Shown here piece by piece: positions 47,180-58,896 of a stretch of 64,000 nt of DNA. The notes beneath the pieces were generated by a model, which was given only the letters and a program-made list of their open reading frames with translations, searched no databases and had not been told where the DNA came from. A program made the position numbers and the translations under genes. The stretch is taken from contig CM047810.1 of NCBI GenBank assembly GCA_026214975.1, forward strand, positions 90,140,560 to 90,204,559, written 5' to 3'. Within the stretch, counting starts at the first letter, position 1, and every line of letters begins with the position of its first letter. This stretch comes from Gentiana macrophylla. Lineage: Eukaryota > Streptophyta > Magnoliopsida > Gentianales > Gentianaceae.

Positions 47180-48420
47180 GGGATCAATCAAGTAGCATTA
47201 TTTCTTCTTTCGGTGTGATTCCTTCTCCTCCACAAATAACTTTACTCTGTGGCCATTGGCTATAAAAGTTGTATTTCCATCGATTAGTCCAATGACTCCA
47301 GCTTTGTAAACCCGTGTTACTTTAAATGGACTGCCCATCTTGATTTAAGCTTACTCGGAAACAACTTTAAACGTGAATTGTACAAAAGCACTCGATCACC
47401 TACATGGAACTCACGCTTAAAGATTCTCTTATCATGGAAAGACTTCGTATGCGTTCTTGTAGATTCGAAGCGTTTTCATAAGAATCGAGACGAAATTCTT
47501 CTAGTTCTGTCAATTGAAGCAATCTATGATCACCGACTGACCTTAGGATCGAAATTTAGAAATCTAATAGCCCGTAAGGCTCGGTGTTCTAACTCAACCA
47601 GGAGATGACATGACTTACCAAAGACTAGCTTATAGGAGAACAACCAATTGGTGTTTTAAAAGCTGTTCTGTACGCCCATAACGCATCATCTAATTTAATT
47701 GCCCAGTTTTTACGATTTGAATCAACTGTTTTTTCCACGATTCTTTTGATCTCTCTATTTGACACCTCTACCGACTTTGGTTTGCGGATGATAGGGTGTT
47801 CTAGTTTATGTGTTACACCATATTTCTCAACTAACTTAGTAAATGGTCTATTACAAAAGTGTGAACCTCTATCGCTAATGATCGCCCTCGGAATGCCATA
47901 TCTAGTGAATATGTTCTTTTTAAGGAATCGTATGACAACCTTGGTATCATTAGTGGGAAGAGCTTGACTTTCTACCCATTTTGAAACATAATCTACCATT
48001 ACAAGAATAAATCTTTTTCCAAACGATATAGGAAAAGGTCCCATGAAATCTATACCCCAAACATCAAATAACTCACATTCTAAAATAGGTTGCATAGGCA
48101 TTTCATGTTTTTAGATACATTTCCCATTTTTGACAAGATTCACAAGATTTAACATATTTATAAGCATCTTTATATAGTGTAGGCCAATAAAAACCACATT
48201 GTAAAACTTTAAAAGCAGCTTTTCCATCCTCCATGATGTCCTCCCGCCTCACGATCATGACAAAACGATAAAATACTTAAAATTTCATTATCAGGCACAC
48301 ACATTTTACGATTATCCCATCCGAACATTTACGGAAAAGGTCCGGTTCCTCCCGGTAATAAAATTTTAAGTCGTAAAAAATTTCTTTTTCTGTTGCCAAG
48401 TCCAATGAGACGGAATATAA
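47180..48420 (-). pseudogene. int: Element B integrase, frameshifted
   Basis: The zinc-binding region is broken (48120-48300). The core is open at 48101-47625: [33 protein letters not shown], then a damaged HPQTSGQ region ([19 protein letters not shown]). The connector and C-terminus (47610-47190) show KLKSRW-like and [11 protein letters not shown] segments in shifted frames. Close to the integrases of A and E. Confidence 0.88.
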
Positions 48421-48990
48421 TCACAGGAAGTAATTAATGATATCTCCAAACCAAGGTGAGATTTCCTTAGAGGGAATTCTATTTTTTAATAATTGCATGG
48501 TTGAAGGAGTATCTATTCTAAATAGTTGTTCATCAGGAAATGAATCTTTAATTTCATTCCCTATCTCTTCCTCAGTCTCCATTCTACTTAGATGATCTGC
48601 TACTACATTTTCACTTCCTTTTTTATCTTTAATTTCAATATCAAATTCTTGAAGTAGGAGAATCCATCTAAGAAGACGTGGTTTCGCATCCTTCTTACTC
48701 AGTAAATACTTCAGAGCTGAATGGTCTGTGTAGACTATTACCTTAGAACCAACAATATACGATCTAAACTTATCTAAGGCAAAAATCACAGCCAACAGTT
48801 CCTTTTCTGTAGTTGCATAATTAAGCTGATCTGAGCTGCGTTTAATGTATGGGATGCATAGTAAATAGCTTTGAGAATTCTATTATACCTTTGACCTAAA
48901 ACAGCTCCTACAGGCTAAATCACTAGCATCACACATAATTTCAAAAGGTAAATTCCATCTGGTGCTACCAATACTGGTGCAGTAATCAAC
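48421..48990 (-). pseudogene. pol: Element B RNase H
   Basis: 48795-48421 reads [40 protein letters not shown] and [13 protein letters not shown], then a spacer toward integrase. The upstream part (48796-48990) is in another frame. Confidence 0.9.
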
Positions 48991-49970
48991 TTCGCTTTCA
49001 GGGTCTTAAATGCTTCCATACATTTACTATCAAAGTTAAAAGGTACTTCTTTTTCAAGTAAATGACTTAGAGGCTTTGCTATCTTTGAAAAATCTGCAAT
49101 AAATCTCCTATAAAATCCTGCATGTCCAAGAAATCCTCTTAGAGTCCTTAGATTAAGCGGTGGCGGTAATTTTTCAATCACCTCGACTTTAGCTTTATCA
49201 ACTTCAATTCCTATTTGAGAGATTCTATGACCTAAAACAATTCCTTACGATACCATTAAATGACATTTTTCCCGGTTTAGAACTAAATTGGTATCCTCAC
49301 AACGTTGTAAAACTCTTTCTAAGTGCGACAAACATTTACCAAAAGAATCTCCATAAACACTAAAGTCGTCCATAAAAATTTCTAAGAATTTCTCAACCAT
49401 ATCGTAAAATATAGACATCATACATCTTTGAAACGAGCGGGAGCATTACATAAACCAAACGGCATTCTTTTATACGCAAAAGTTCCATAAGGACATGTGA
49501 AAGTAGTCTTTTCCCTATCTCCTTTGCAATGAAGATCACGTAAATAACCTCGAATAACCATCTAAGAAACAAGAATACTTATGACCACTTAAACGTTCCA
49601 ACATTTGAACTATGAATGGAAGTGGATGATGATCTTTCTTAGTATGATCATTTAGTTTTCTAAAATCAATGCACATTCGATAACCTGTAATTTCTCTTGT
49701 TGGAATCCATTCATTTCTATCATTTTCTTTCACTGTGAAACCTCCTTTCTTTGGTACAACTTGAGTTGGACTCACCCATTCACTATCTGATATAGGAAAG
49801 ATTATCCCCATTTCTAATAGCTTAATGACCTCTTTCTTAACGATTAACTGTAAATTCGGGTTGAGGCGGCGTTGCGGTTGAATACAAGGTTTAGCATCCT
49901 CTTTCAGAATTATCTTATGAACACAAATCTCGAGGGCTAATACCTCGAATATCGGCAATTGTCCATCCAA
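48915..49970 (-). pseudogene. pol: Element B reverse transcriptase, frameshifted
   Basis: 49970-49536 has the N-terminal part (QPQRRLNPNLQLIVKKEVIK, SEWVSPTQVVPKKGG). The middle, with the FMDDFSVYG-coding stretch near 49365, is frameshifted. 49181-48915 gives LNLRTLRGFLGHAGFYRRF and the thumb/connection region. Confidence 0.9.
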
Positions 49971-50101
49971 AAGCTTTCTTATGCTTTCTTAACATTCTTA
50001 TTAATTGATCTTCTTCTTCGCTCGGTTAAAGTAGATGAAATAATAATCGGTAATAGATTATCGGTTTCTAGAAAAGCATATTTGATTTAAAGGTAACGGT
50101 T

Positions 50102-50850
50102 TCAATTCAGATTCTTTGGCGGATCTTCTATTGATGATTTAAGAACCGGTCCTTCTAGTTCTAACTCCAAATACTTATGCCATGGTGGCTTAAAAGTAAA
50201 GCTTCCTTTATCTAGAGAAAGGATTATCTCTTTCATTTCAATGTCTTCCTCGTCTTCTTTATAGATAGACAGAGTTAAGCATTCTTCTAACCTGTCTTCA
50301 AAAGTTGGTAACTGATTATCATAGACAGAATGAATATCTTCTATAAAAGAACATGATTCTGATGATGTATATGGATGGTTCATAGCTTTAAAAATATTGA
50401 AAGCAACTTCATCTTCATTGACTCTCAAAATTAACTCTCCTTTATGAACATCGATTAAAGTTCTTCCTGTAGCTAGAAATGGACGACCTAGAATAAGAGC
50501 GCTGAATATCCTTCTTCCATTTCCATAACTACAAAATCTCTTTGGAAAATAGAATTTGTCTACTTTAACCAAGACATCCTTAATCATTCCTTTAGGTACT
50601 TAATCGATCTATCTCGCCATTTGCATGAGTCATTTCGATCTTAGTAAGCTTTCCTATGCCTAGCTTTTATAATCCTCATAAGACATGAGATTTATACTAG
50701 CTCCAAGATCACATAAGACTTTCTTAAAAAGAAATCCTCCAATTTCACATGGAATCGTAAAACTTCCAGGATCTTTTCGGTTTAGGTGGTAACTTATCTT
50801 TGCTGAAGTGCAGAACATTCTTCATTTAGGCATATATTCTCATATTCCTC
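50102..50850 (-). pseudogene. pr: Element B protease region and connector
   Basis: 50587-50102 reads IKDVLVKVDKFYFPK, ILGRPFLATGRTLIDVHKGE and a long acidic connector ending ELEGPVLKSSIEDPP. ILGRPFLAT is the C-terminal protease motif. The catalytic Asp region (near 50690-50750) is visible only in broken frames. Confidence 0.82.
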
Positions 50851-51238
50851 TAATTTTTCTTATTTGATAGTATCTCTTTTTGAAACTTTCCATAGGCGGG
50901 TATATTAATCAGAGCTTCAATAATTGGGATATTAACATGAAGATGACGAAAAGTATCAAGGAAGCGAGCATACTTCTTATCGAGTTTTGCCTTTTGATTT
51001 GATCTTTAGGAGGGTAGGGTAAAGATTCTAAATCTATAACCTTTGGCTCCTTAGTCAATTTCTCTTTCCTTTTCCTTAAACCTTTGAGTATTACTTAGTC
51101 GCCATGTTTGAGTTCTTGAATTTTTTTAAATTGTTCCACTGAATCAATCTCTACTTGATTTTTTCGGTTCTTCCTGTTTCTCATTTATTCTAACATGTTC
51201 CTTGAATAAATTCCTTAAATCTTTATCCATAGGGTCTT

Positions 51239-53138
51239 TCAAAATCCTAGGATTTTTACCCAATTTTCACCTTCATTTTCGTGTTCCAAACTTCTATTCC
51301 TTTTCAAGAAATTATCTATAATTTCTTCTTCCTCGTCAGTGAATTCATCTTTATCTTTAGTTTCATCATTCTTTCCATCTAAATCATTTTCTACTTCATT
51401 ATTCCCAAAGTTTTCTACTCCATTGCTTCCACTAAGCTTCCTACTTCTCGTAACCACAACATTTACCTCTCTTGGGTTTCTATCAGTGTTGCTTGGTAAT
51501 CCTCCTGGGGGTCTACTCTGTTGTTTACGTTCACCTTCCCTACTCAAATGATCTTCCATATTCCTCAATGAGGCTTCTATTGTTCTCATTCGGTATCATG
51601 TCCACTCATAGATGTTTTTATTGTACTCATATCTTTAGTGACTGTACCAATAGAAGTCATCATTGTTTCCATATTCTTAGCTTGAGTAGATACTACACCC
51701 ATCATATTTTCCATTAGTTTTTCCCATTTTTCAACTCCTTCTGCAGGTTGAGTTGAACTACGAGTTCTTGGTATACTTTGAGTGGTATGTTGAGGATAGG
51801 ATCTTGGTAATGATTGTAAATTTCGATTAGATGTATTTTCTTGATAAACTTGGTTATTATTCCTATATGGAATTTGGATATGGCGGTTGTCTGGCTTACT
51901 AGGGTTTCGGACCATCGATAAGTAGGATGATCTCTTCTAATAGCATTAAAGCGAGTTTGAGTATGCATTGTTCAAATTCTATCTTCTTTGAAGAAAACTC
52001 ACCTCCTCTCTTGAATATCCTGTTGGTTCTTCACTCCCTAACGCCATATTATCATGACTTGAGTATTCATTTGGTGTACTATTTTACGAATTTTGGTTCT
52101 TATTACGTTGTAAACCATCAAATTTCCTACTCAAATTCTCCAAGTGTGCTAGAACTTCCGTATTAGGCGTGCATTCTCCTGCAAAAGCTACTTTTACGGT
52201 GCTAGAACCGGTTTCCACATTCCGTTATTTTTGGAAATCTTTCTATAGCATCGTGAAGCTGTTTGAGCTTCACTCATCATTAACGAACCACCACATGCAT
52301 GATCTACATCCGCACGTGAGTCTTTTCTCAATTTCGGCGAGAAGAGTTGAATTTGCATATCTAAGGAATAACCATGATCGGGACACGCTCTTAACAATTT
52401 TTTAAACCTTTCCCACGCATTCCCAAGCGTTTCTTCAGATCCTTGTCTAAAGTTAGCAACCTCGACTTTTAATTCCAAATTCCGTCCAGGAGTGAAATAT
52501 TGTTTCAGAAATTCAGTTTGAATCTCCTCCCAACTAGTAAGTGAATGATGTGGAAGAGACATAAACCAATCTCGGGCTCGTCCTTTTAAAGAAAAAGGAA
52601 ACATAGTCATTCTCGTTAATTCCTTATGAGCACCTTGACTTTTGGTCAGTATTGCACAGATTCTTCAAAAGATAGAGATGATGATGTGGATCTTCATCAT
52701 CCTCTCCTAGGAATTGGGCTCTTGCGTCAATTAAACCAAAAAGATGAGACTTAATTTCGAAATTATTCGCTCCTTCATTAGGTAAAAGGATGGGATTATT
52801 AGTCTGGTTTCTTCTTACGGTTTGATCACATATAGGTCTCGGGTTTGGTGGATTATTACGATTATTCTGGTTCCGATTTTGATTATTTCTATTATTATTA
52901 TTATTATTATTATTAGGGTTAACAGGGTTTTGTCCATGCCCTAGAGCATGTTCCACCCACTTGTTCGGTGTTTCATCACCGATTTGACCATTCTCGTATT
53001 TCTGTTTGAAGATGATTCTTGGTCAGGATTTCCCTGACTAGTATGACCGCGTTTACTCTCTACTCTTAACTGCCTTTCGTAAGTGTTTATGTCAGACTTA
53101 TAAGGAACGAGAGGGGCCTTACCACTTCTAGTCATCAA
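51239..53138 (-). pseudogene. gag: Element B gag, frameshifted
   Basis: Start at 53138 (MMTRSGKAPLVPYKSD), about 180 bases after the PBS. 52956-52624 has an Asn-rich run and NFEIKSHLFGLIDARAQFLG. 52610-52194 is the capsid-like domain: FPFSLKGRARDWFMSLPHHS, SWEEIQTEFLKQYF, and FRQGSEETLGNAWERFKKLL. 51968-51239 is a hydrophilic C-terminal part (TVTKDMSTIKTSM, acidic EEEEIIDNFLKRN). At least three frameshifts. Confidence 0.88.
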
Positions 53139-53317
53139 CTAACGAAAATAGAAAATAACACAAAATTGATAGTAGTAAAAATTGGTAATTTTCCTAAAAG
53201 GTAACAACCAACGAAAAATAAAATAGAAATGAGATAAGAAAAGTGTTGACTTATTCTCGAGAATTTTAAGCTAATACAAGTAGTAACCATAGACACATAA
53301 AAAGAAATTAGCGTCGT

Positions 53318-53335
53318 TCCCCGACAACGGCGCCA
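53318..53335 (-). promoter_or_regulatory. Primer-binding site of element B (tRNA-Asp, one mismatch)
   Basis: The + strand reads TCCCCGACAACGGCGCCA, the tRNA-Asp 3' end with one change (GGC to GAC) relative to the PBS of element I. It lies 6 bases from the LTR end at 53342. Confidence 0.93.
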
Positions 53336-53341
53336 GAAAGC

Positions 53342-55495
53342 TGACGGACCTTTTCTAGGCTATACAGATCCTAACCGGCAGTGTACCGGGTCAAATTGTG
53401 GTGCTAGTATGATGAGTCAGGTGTCGAATCCTCAGGGAACTTGGTAATTTCTTTTACGTGTGGTTAAACACCAAAGAGCTGTTATTAACTCGATCTAAAT
53501 CGCAATTTTATCACACAGATCACTACTATTCTAGTTAACATAAAATAAATACGTAATTTAAAAGTTATTCTAATATAATATATATAGATATATAAATATA
53601 TATAGATGTACATAAATTGCAAAATATATATATAGATATAAATATATAGGTACCAATATATTAGACAAATAATTTTAGAGAAGCTGGCCAAAACTTATAT
53701 AATTGGTTTATACGATCTTTTCGATTAATTGAAATGTGTTCGATCTCTCCTTTTATTTTAGGTTCAATTGAGTAAGTGAAGCGGTGCACTCTCGAGGTGA
53801 ACAATTCCTTCTCACGGCGTATGAAATTGTCATATGTCCATTGTCATCAGTCCAAGGTCCACAAATCATTACGGTAAACTAATTAATCTGAATAGGTCCC
53901 AGTACAAATCTACCTTTAGATAAAAGGAGTCATTCCGTTCGTCAAGCGGTCAATTTTATTTTAAAGGCTCCGGTTGTCAAAGCCGGACGATTCAACTTTC
54001 GGTTTAAGTTTCAATTAAAGCGATGATTTAACATTATTACGATCTCGAGTACAAATTATAATAAAATTCATTTCTCCCAAAACAAATTTACCCCGGGTAG
54101 GAAATCGGATTCCGTTATCACGTTATTCACACGGCCAATTTTACCCTCGGTTTTTCTATCTTTTATTTCATATCCACGACTACGAGGCGCCAATTCATAA
54201 TTAGATTATGAATTCCTCGAGATCTATTAAATATGTCAATACGAATACGATCAAAATAGAAAAAGATTCAATTAACTCAATTTTAGTCATTTTAACTTAA
54301 CAACATTTCTTTAACTAAAAGATCGAAATAAAACCGATTACATAGTTTTGGCGAGTATTATATTTAGCCTAAAAACATTATAACAATGAAAAATACAAAA
54401 ATAAACATAAATACTTAAGAAAAGTTACCGAATACGGCGGTTGATTCGTAAATCGTATCTTCCGGACATTACAACTTCTTTAGCAAAACCGACTTCCGAG
54501 ATTTTCTCGAGCATTACAACGATACTAAAACTACATTATTACGGCGTAAGGCCTTATTTACAACTACTACTAAAAATTAAAAAGAAAAGAAAAGGAAAGA
54601 AAGAGAGGAGATATGTATATATATATGAGATGTATATATATATTTGGTACATCGACTCTGTTTCTGCTGCTGCTCTTTATATAGGCAAATTGGCAAAGGC
54701 CGGACCGGTCCGGTATTAGGCCGGCTCGGTCGGACTAATGATGATCCACTAACTTGATCGATCCGGCATATGCGGTGGAGATATTATTTTTATATATAAT
54801 TATTAAACTTCTAAAATTCATATCTCGAGTTCTGGACTTCCAAAAATTGCAAACGAAATGCCAAAATTAAGATCTCGAGAAACTCTACAACTTTCATGAA
54901 GGACTCTTCTCCAGATAACGCTTTTTTGATGACCTCGTGTTCCTCCGAAGCTTTTACGGGATTTTTTCTTAATCCAAGTCGATTAGCCACTTGATCACTG
55001 TTTAAGTTCTAGACCTCCAATCTTCATAATTTAAATTGCATTGGAACACTCTCGGAAAAATCTACAACTTTCGTTAAGAACACTTTTTCTGAAAATATCA
55101 TTTTGATGAGCCATTCGTTTGTCGAAGATATTTCTCTATTATTACTTATCCAGATTGGTTGGCCACTTATCCACTTAAGCTATTCAATTGACCATTTAAA
55201 CTTGTGGCACTCTCTAAATCATTCCAGAGATATGATTAAACTTCAATATATTGATTCTCGGGGTCTTGGTTTATAAATCTGCAATAAAATACCACAAATA
55301 CCCACGTAAATCTGACACGACACTCCGATTTACTAAAATCGGTACAAAATTACAACTTTTTATTATTATTATTACTAAATACTCTAAATTATAAAGACTA
55401 ACATTTTATACCATAATTTCATATATTTTATATAGAATTCGTTGATAAAACATAATAATATAACGTAATTTTAATCATATAAAAATAATACATCA
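53342..55495 (-). repeat. 5' LTR of element B
   Basis: About 2154 bp, nearly identical to 39063-41225. Most differences are at CAG/CTG or CG sites. The TSD copy TGGTC is at 55496-55500. Contains TATA and the GC palindrome (54674-54735, palindrome at 54700-54713). Confidence 0.95.
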
Positions 55496-55857
55496 TGGTC
55501 GGTGAAGATCCTTGCCTTAACTCCATACAGGTAGTGCCTCCAAGTCTTTAATGCAAACACTACCGCTGCCAATTCTAGATCATGGGTCGGGTAGTTCTTC
55601 TCATGCACCTTCAACTGCCTAGATGCATAAGCAATCACTTTTCCCCCTTGCATCAACACACAACCTAAACCCTGTCCCGAAGCATCTGTGTAGACATCGT
55701 AGTTATCAAAAATCTCCGGAACTGCCAACACTGGGGCTGTAGTCAACTTATTTTTCAACGTCTGAAAAGCCATTTCACACTCTCTAGTCCATTCAAACTT
55801 CACATTCTTCTGTGTAAGCTTGGTGAGTGGAGTAGCTATCTTTGAAAAGTCTTGCAC
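55496..55857 (-). pseudogene. pol: Element D RNase H, N-terminal part, cut by element B
   Basis: Reads [40 protein letters not shown] and [20 protein letters not shown], then TDH at the cut. The other half resumes at 39062. The TSD restores the expected order TDH...LKYFFTQ. Confidence 0.93.
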
Positions 55858-56463
55858 AAACTTCCTATAGTAGAGCGACCAAACCAGAAAGCTCCTTATT
55901 CAGGCTGTAGTAGGTTTAGGCCAATTCTCAACTGCCTCAATCTTTGCTGGATCAACTTGGATGCCATCTCCAGAAATGACATGTCCCAAGAAGCTGACTT
56001 GTTTTAACCAAAAGTCGCACTTAGAGAACTTAGCAAACAATTGGTTCTTCTTCAAGGTATCTAACACAATCCTTAAGTGTTCTTCATGTTCTTTCTCATC
56101 CTTAGAGTACACTAGGATGTCGTCTATGAACACTATCACAAACTTGTCCAAGTATGGCATGAAAACACGCTGCATCAAATCCATAAATGCATATGGAGCA
56201 TTAGTGAGTCCAAAAGGCATAACCAAGAACTCATAATGTCCATACCTCGTACTAAAAGCCGTCTTCGGTATATCTGCCACCTTGATCTTCAACTGATGAT
56301 ATCCGGACCTAAGATCAATCTTAGAGAACACTTTTTTTCCTTGCAACTGATTGAACAGATCATCTATCCTCGGCAAAGGATACTTATTCTTGATGGTAAG
56401 ATTATTCAACGCTCTGTAGTCGATGCACATCCTCATGCTACCATCTTTCTTCTTCACGAACAA
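55858..56463 (-). pseudogene. pol: Element D reverse transcriptase
   Basis: Open from 56463 to 55900: [47 protein letters not shown] and catalytic FIDDILVYS (about 56130-56104), then [20 protein letters not shown]. This is typical chromovirus RT. A shift near 55880 separates it from RNase H. Confidence 0.94.
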
Positions 56464-56542
56464 AAGCAGGGGCTCCCAGAAATCTTGGGCTGCTGAATTA
56501 TGTTCCTCTCAAGCATGTCCTTAAGTTGAGCCTTCAACTCCT

Positions 56543-57170
56543 TTAATTCAGCCGGTGCCATCCTATAGGGTGCCTTAGCAGCTCGGTGCGCTCCGGTACC
56601 AACTTGATCTCAAACTCGATTTCCCTATCCGGCATATTTCCGGTAACTCTTCCGAAACACTTCAGGTACTCTCTCACTACCGGAGTTTCTTCTAGCTTAG
56701 GCTTCACTTGTTCCACATCCACTGCGCACAACAAGTAGCCTTCACAACCCTTCTGACAAGCTCTGATTGCCTTAACCGCCGAAATTATCGGATGTCGCTT
56801 CTTACTCGGCTTGTACACATTCCCTTGATACGTCTTATCTGATTTCCCGGGAACTTTAAAGGTCACTTTCTTCTCTCTACAATCCAAGTGGACAAAATTC
56901 TCGGATAGCCAATCTATCCCAAGAATCACATCAAAGTCTGAAAAGTCTAAAACCGTGAAGTCGCTCTTGCATCGATAAGATCCAACTCGAACTTCCACTT
57001 GAGGTATCATCCTAGTTACCTTTGTTACCTTCCCTAATGGGGTAGTTATCTCCAAAGTGTTTCGAAGGGTTCGAGGTAAACTCAACTTAGCTACCTTGGT
57101 CGACACAAAAGTGTTAGGCGCCCCGTATCGAACAAAGCCACGACCACTAGGTTATCTAGCATTATCGCAT
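56543..57170 (-). pseudogene. pr: Element D aspartic protease and RT N-terminus
   Basis: ALFDTG is readable at about 57121-57140 (DTG at 57121-57129), then a frameshift. 57106-56543 continues LPRTLRNTLEITTPLGKV, DFSDFDVILGIDWLSENF and the linker to RT. ILGIDWL is the usual C-terminal protease motif of this clade. Confidence 0.88.
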
Positions 57171-57389
57171 TACTAGGATGCATATTTATTCATTTAAATA
57201 AAATTACGAGCATGACTAAGCGTGCCATAAAACTATCTTAATAAAATAAAATAACAAATGAGGTACACGAGATAACATCGTCTTACAGTTCGCATCTCAG
57301 CATCGGTTGCAAAAACTCGAACCGGTCGGCTTGGGCGCCTCTACCGTTTCCTCGGCTCATACTCCTTTACTCCCCTTATTGGTACATTC

Positions 57390-58797
57390 TCAGAAAAGTG
57401 CCCGGTTCTCCATAAAAGTAGCAACCGCCCGAACTAGCTCTGCACTCTCTGAATGATTCCGGTTGCACTTGGAACACAAAGGTGCACTGCTTGGGGACTT
57501 AGTTGCCGGAGGAGCTGTTGTCTTCTTAGCATTCTGTTGTGGGGCTCCTCGGTGATTACCCTGACTCGTCCCAAAGTTCCGCTTGTTTCCAATCACTACT
57601 GTGGCCTTCTTCCTGAAGGTCTCAACCTCCAAGGCTTTATATTCAGCATTTCCGCCATGTTCCTTGCTGTAAACCCCAACATGCCGGACTGTATCTCATG
57701 TGCTAATCCTTCCTTATACAGTGCCATCTACCTTTCTTCCACTTTCATGAGCTCGGGATAGAATCGTCCCAACTCATTAAACTTATTGGTATACTGAGAT
57801 ACCGTCAGATGCATACCACCTTGATTTCAAAAGCGACTCGCCTTATCTGCCTGTACTGTTGCCGGGAAGTACTCATTATAGAACATAACCTTGAAAGCTT
57901 CCCAGTCGGTCACCTTGCCATTACTGCTCTGAATCGCATCTATCCAAGCTTCTGATGCGCCCAAAAGAAAACTAAGCGCCGGTTGTGCCATCTCGGTCTC
58001 GAGCACATGAATGTTCTACATGCCTTCTCGAAGCTCCTTATCCACTCCTCGGCCTTTGAATGTTCAACGTTTCCGTAGAAGTTCTCAACCCGATTCCTTC
58101 TCAATCTTGTATACCACTCCACAACCGGTGCTTGTTCAAATGCGGGTCTCACGGGTGGATAAACCGGAGGGTAACCAAAAGGTACTTGCTGCTGATACTG
58201 CTGTTGCTGAGGGTAAGTGGGATTTACTTGAGGTTCAGGCTGAAAAGGGTAGCATCCTTGATGGTAATTCTGATGTTGCTGAGGGGTTGGCTGAGGTTGC
58301 TGAAGACCAAAGGGTGGATAACCAAATCCTTGCTGATGGTCGAACCGCGGTGAAAGTGGTACAGTAGGTCGAGGGGTATGACCTGCAGGAGATGGGTAGA
58401 AGGTCTGTTGTTGTTGATGAAACACCAATGGTGAGGGGCGGCTCATTGGTGGAGGGTAAACGCTAACTGGTGGAGGGTAAACACTGACTGGTGGAGGATA
58501 AAAGGTTTGCTGGTGCGGAGGGTAACTTACCGGTGGCGGTCCAAATCCTGTGGGAACATCACCCACCAAGGAAAACTGAACTGAACTCCCCACGTGCCAT
58601 CGTGGAGGTTGCTCCTGATGTGGTCTCGGTGACAGACCCTGCTGAGACCTTGGGGTGGGTGTCGCAGTACGGGGTGGTGGTGTTAAACTCCGTTTGCGGT
58701 GGAGGAATCGCCTCACAACACCGCCTCCTACGACCGGTGTTGGACTTTCCGTCGAACTCTTGAAGTCTCTCGCCCCGCTCCGCTTCGTGAACACCAT
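57390..58797 (-). pseudogene. gag: Element D gag, frameshifted
   Basis: Start at 58797 (MVFTKRSGARDFKSS). A long Pro/Gln-rich N-terminus with tandem YPPPVSVYPPPVS units leads to the capsid-like domain (FYGNVEHSKAEEWIRSFEK at about 58085-58030). The domain continues after a shift at about 57950 in broken frames (EAWIDAIQ, NEYFPATV). 57632-57390 has a remnant zinc knuckle, CSKCNRNHSES. + strand ORFs over this region are antisense shadows. Confidence 0.85.
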
Positions 58798-58896
58798 CCA
58801 CGATGATCAAAGAAAACGAGAAAGTTACTAAAAGGTCTAAAGAAAACTTATCTTAAAAGAAAGAAGCCTAAAAGGCGCTTCTCTACGATACCAAGC
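58798..58896 (-). promoter_or_regulatory. Primer-binding site and short leader of element D
   Basis: Minus strand TGGTATCGTAGAGAAGC begins at 58893, three bases from the LTR edge. It resembles the initiator tRNA-Met PBS (TGGTATCAGAGC) with changes after the seventh base. The leader to gag is under 80 bases. Confidence 0.7.

Larger units (their letters stand above)
39063..55495 (-). mobile_element. Complete Athila-type retrotransposon B with accessory ORFs
   Basis: 16.4 kb with both LTRs, PBS, TSD and every module, so it is the reference copy for this family. Minus order: 5' LTR 53342-55495, PBS, gag, protease, RT, RNase H, integrase, decayed zinc-finger ORF, GC block, ORF1 with 5'-UTR intron, internal promoter, ORF2, internal PPT, non-coding 1.4 kb, 3' PPT, 3' LTR 39063-41225. 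All coding parts have frameshifts or stops. The LTRs remain very similar, so insertion was recent relative to its host elements. Confidence 0.95.

Noticed and set aside
58011..58763. Several + strand ORFs opposite D gag
   Set aside because: Antisense shadows of the Pro/Gln-rich gag, whose GC-richer composition leaves other frames open.
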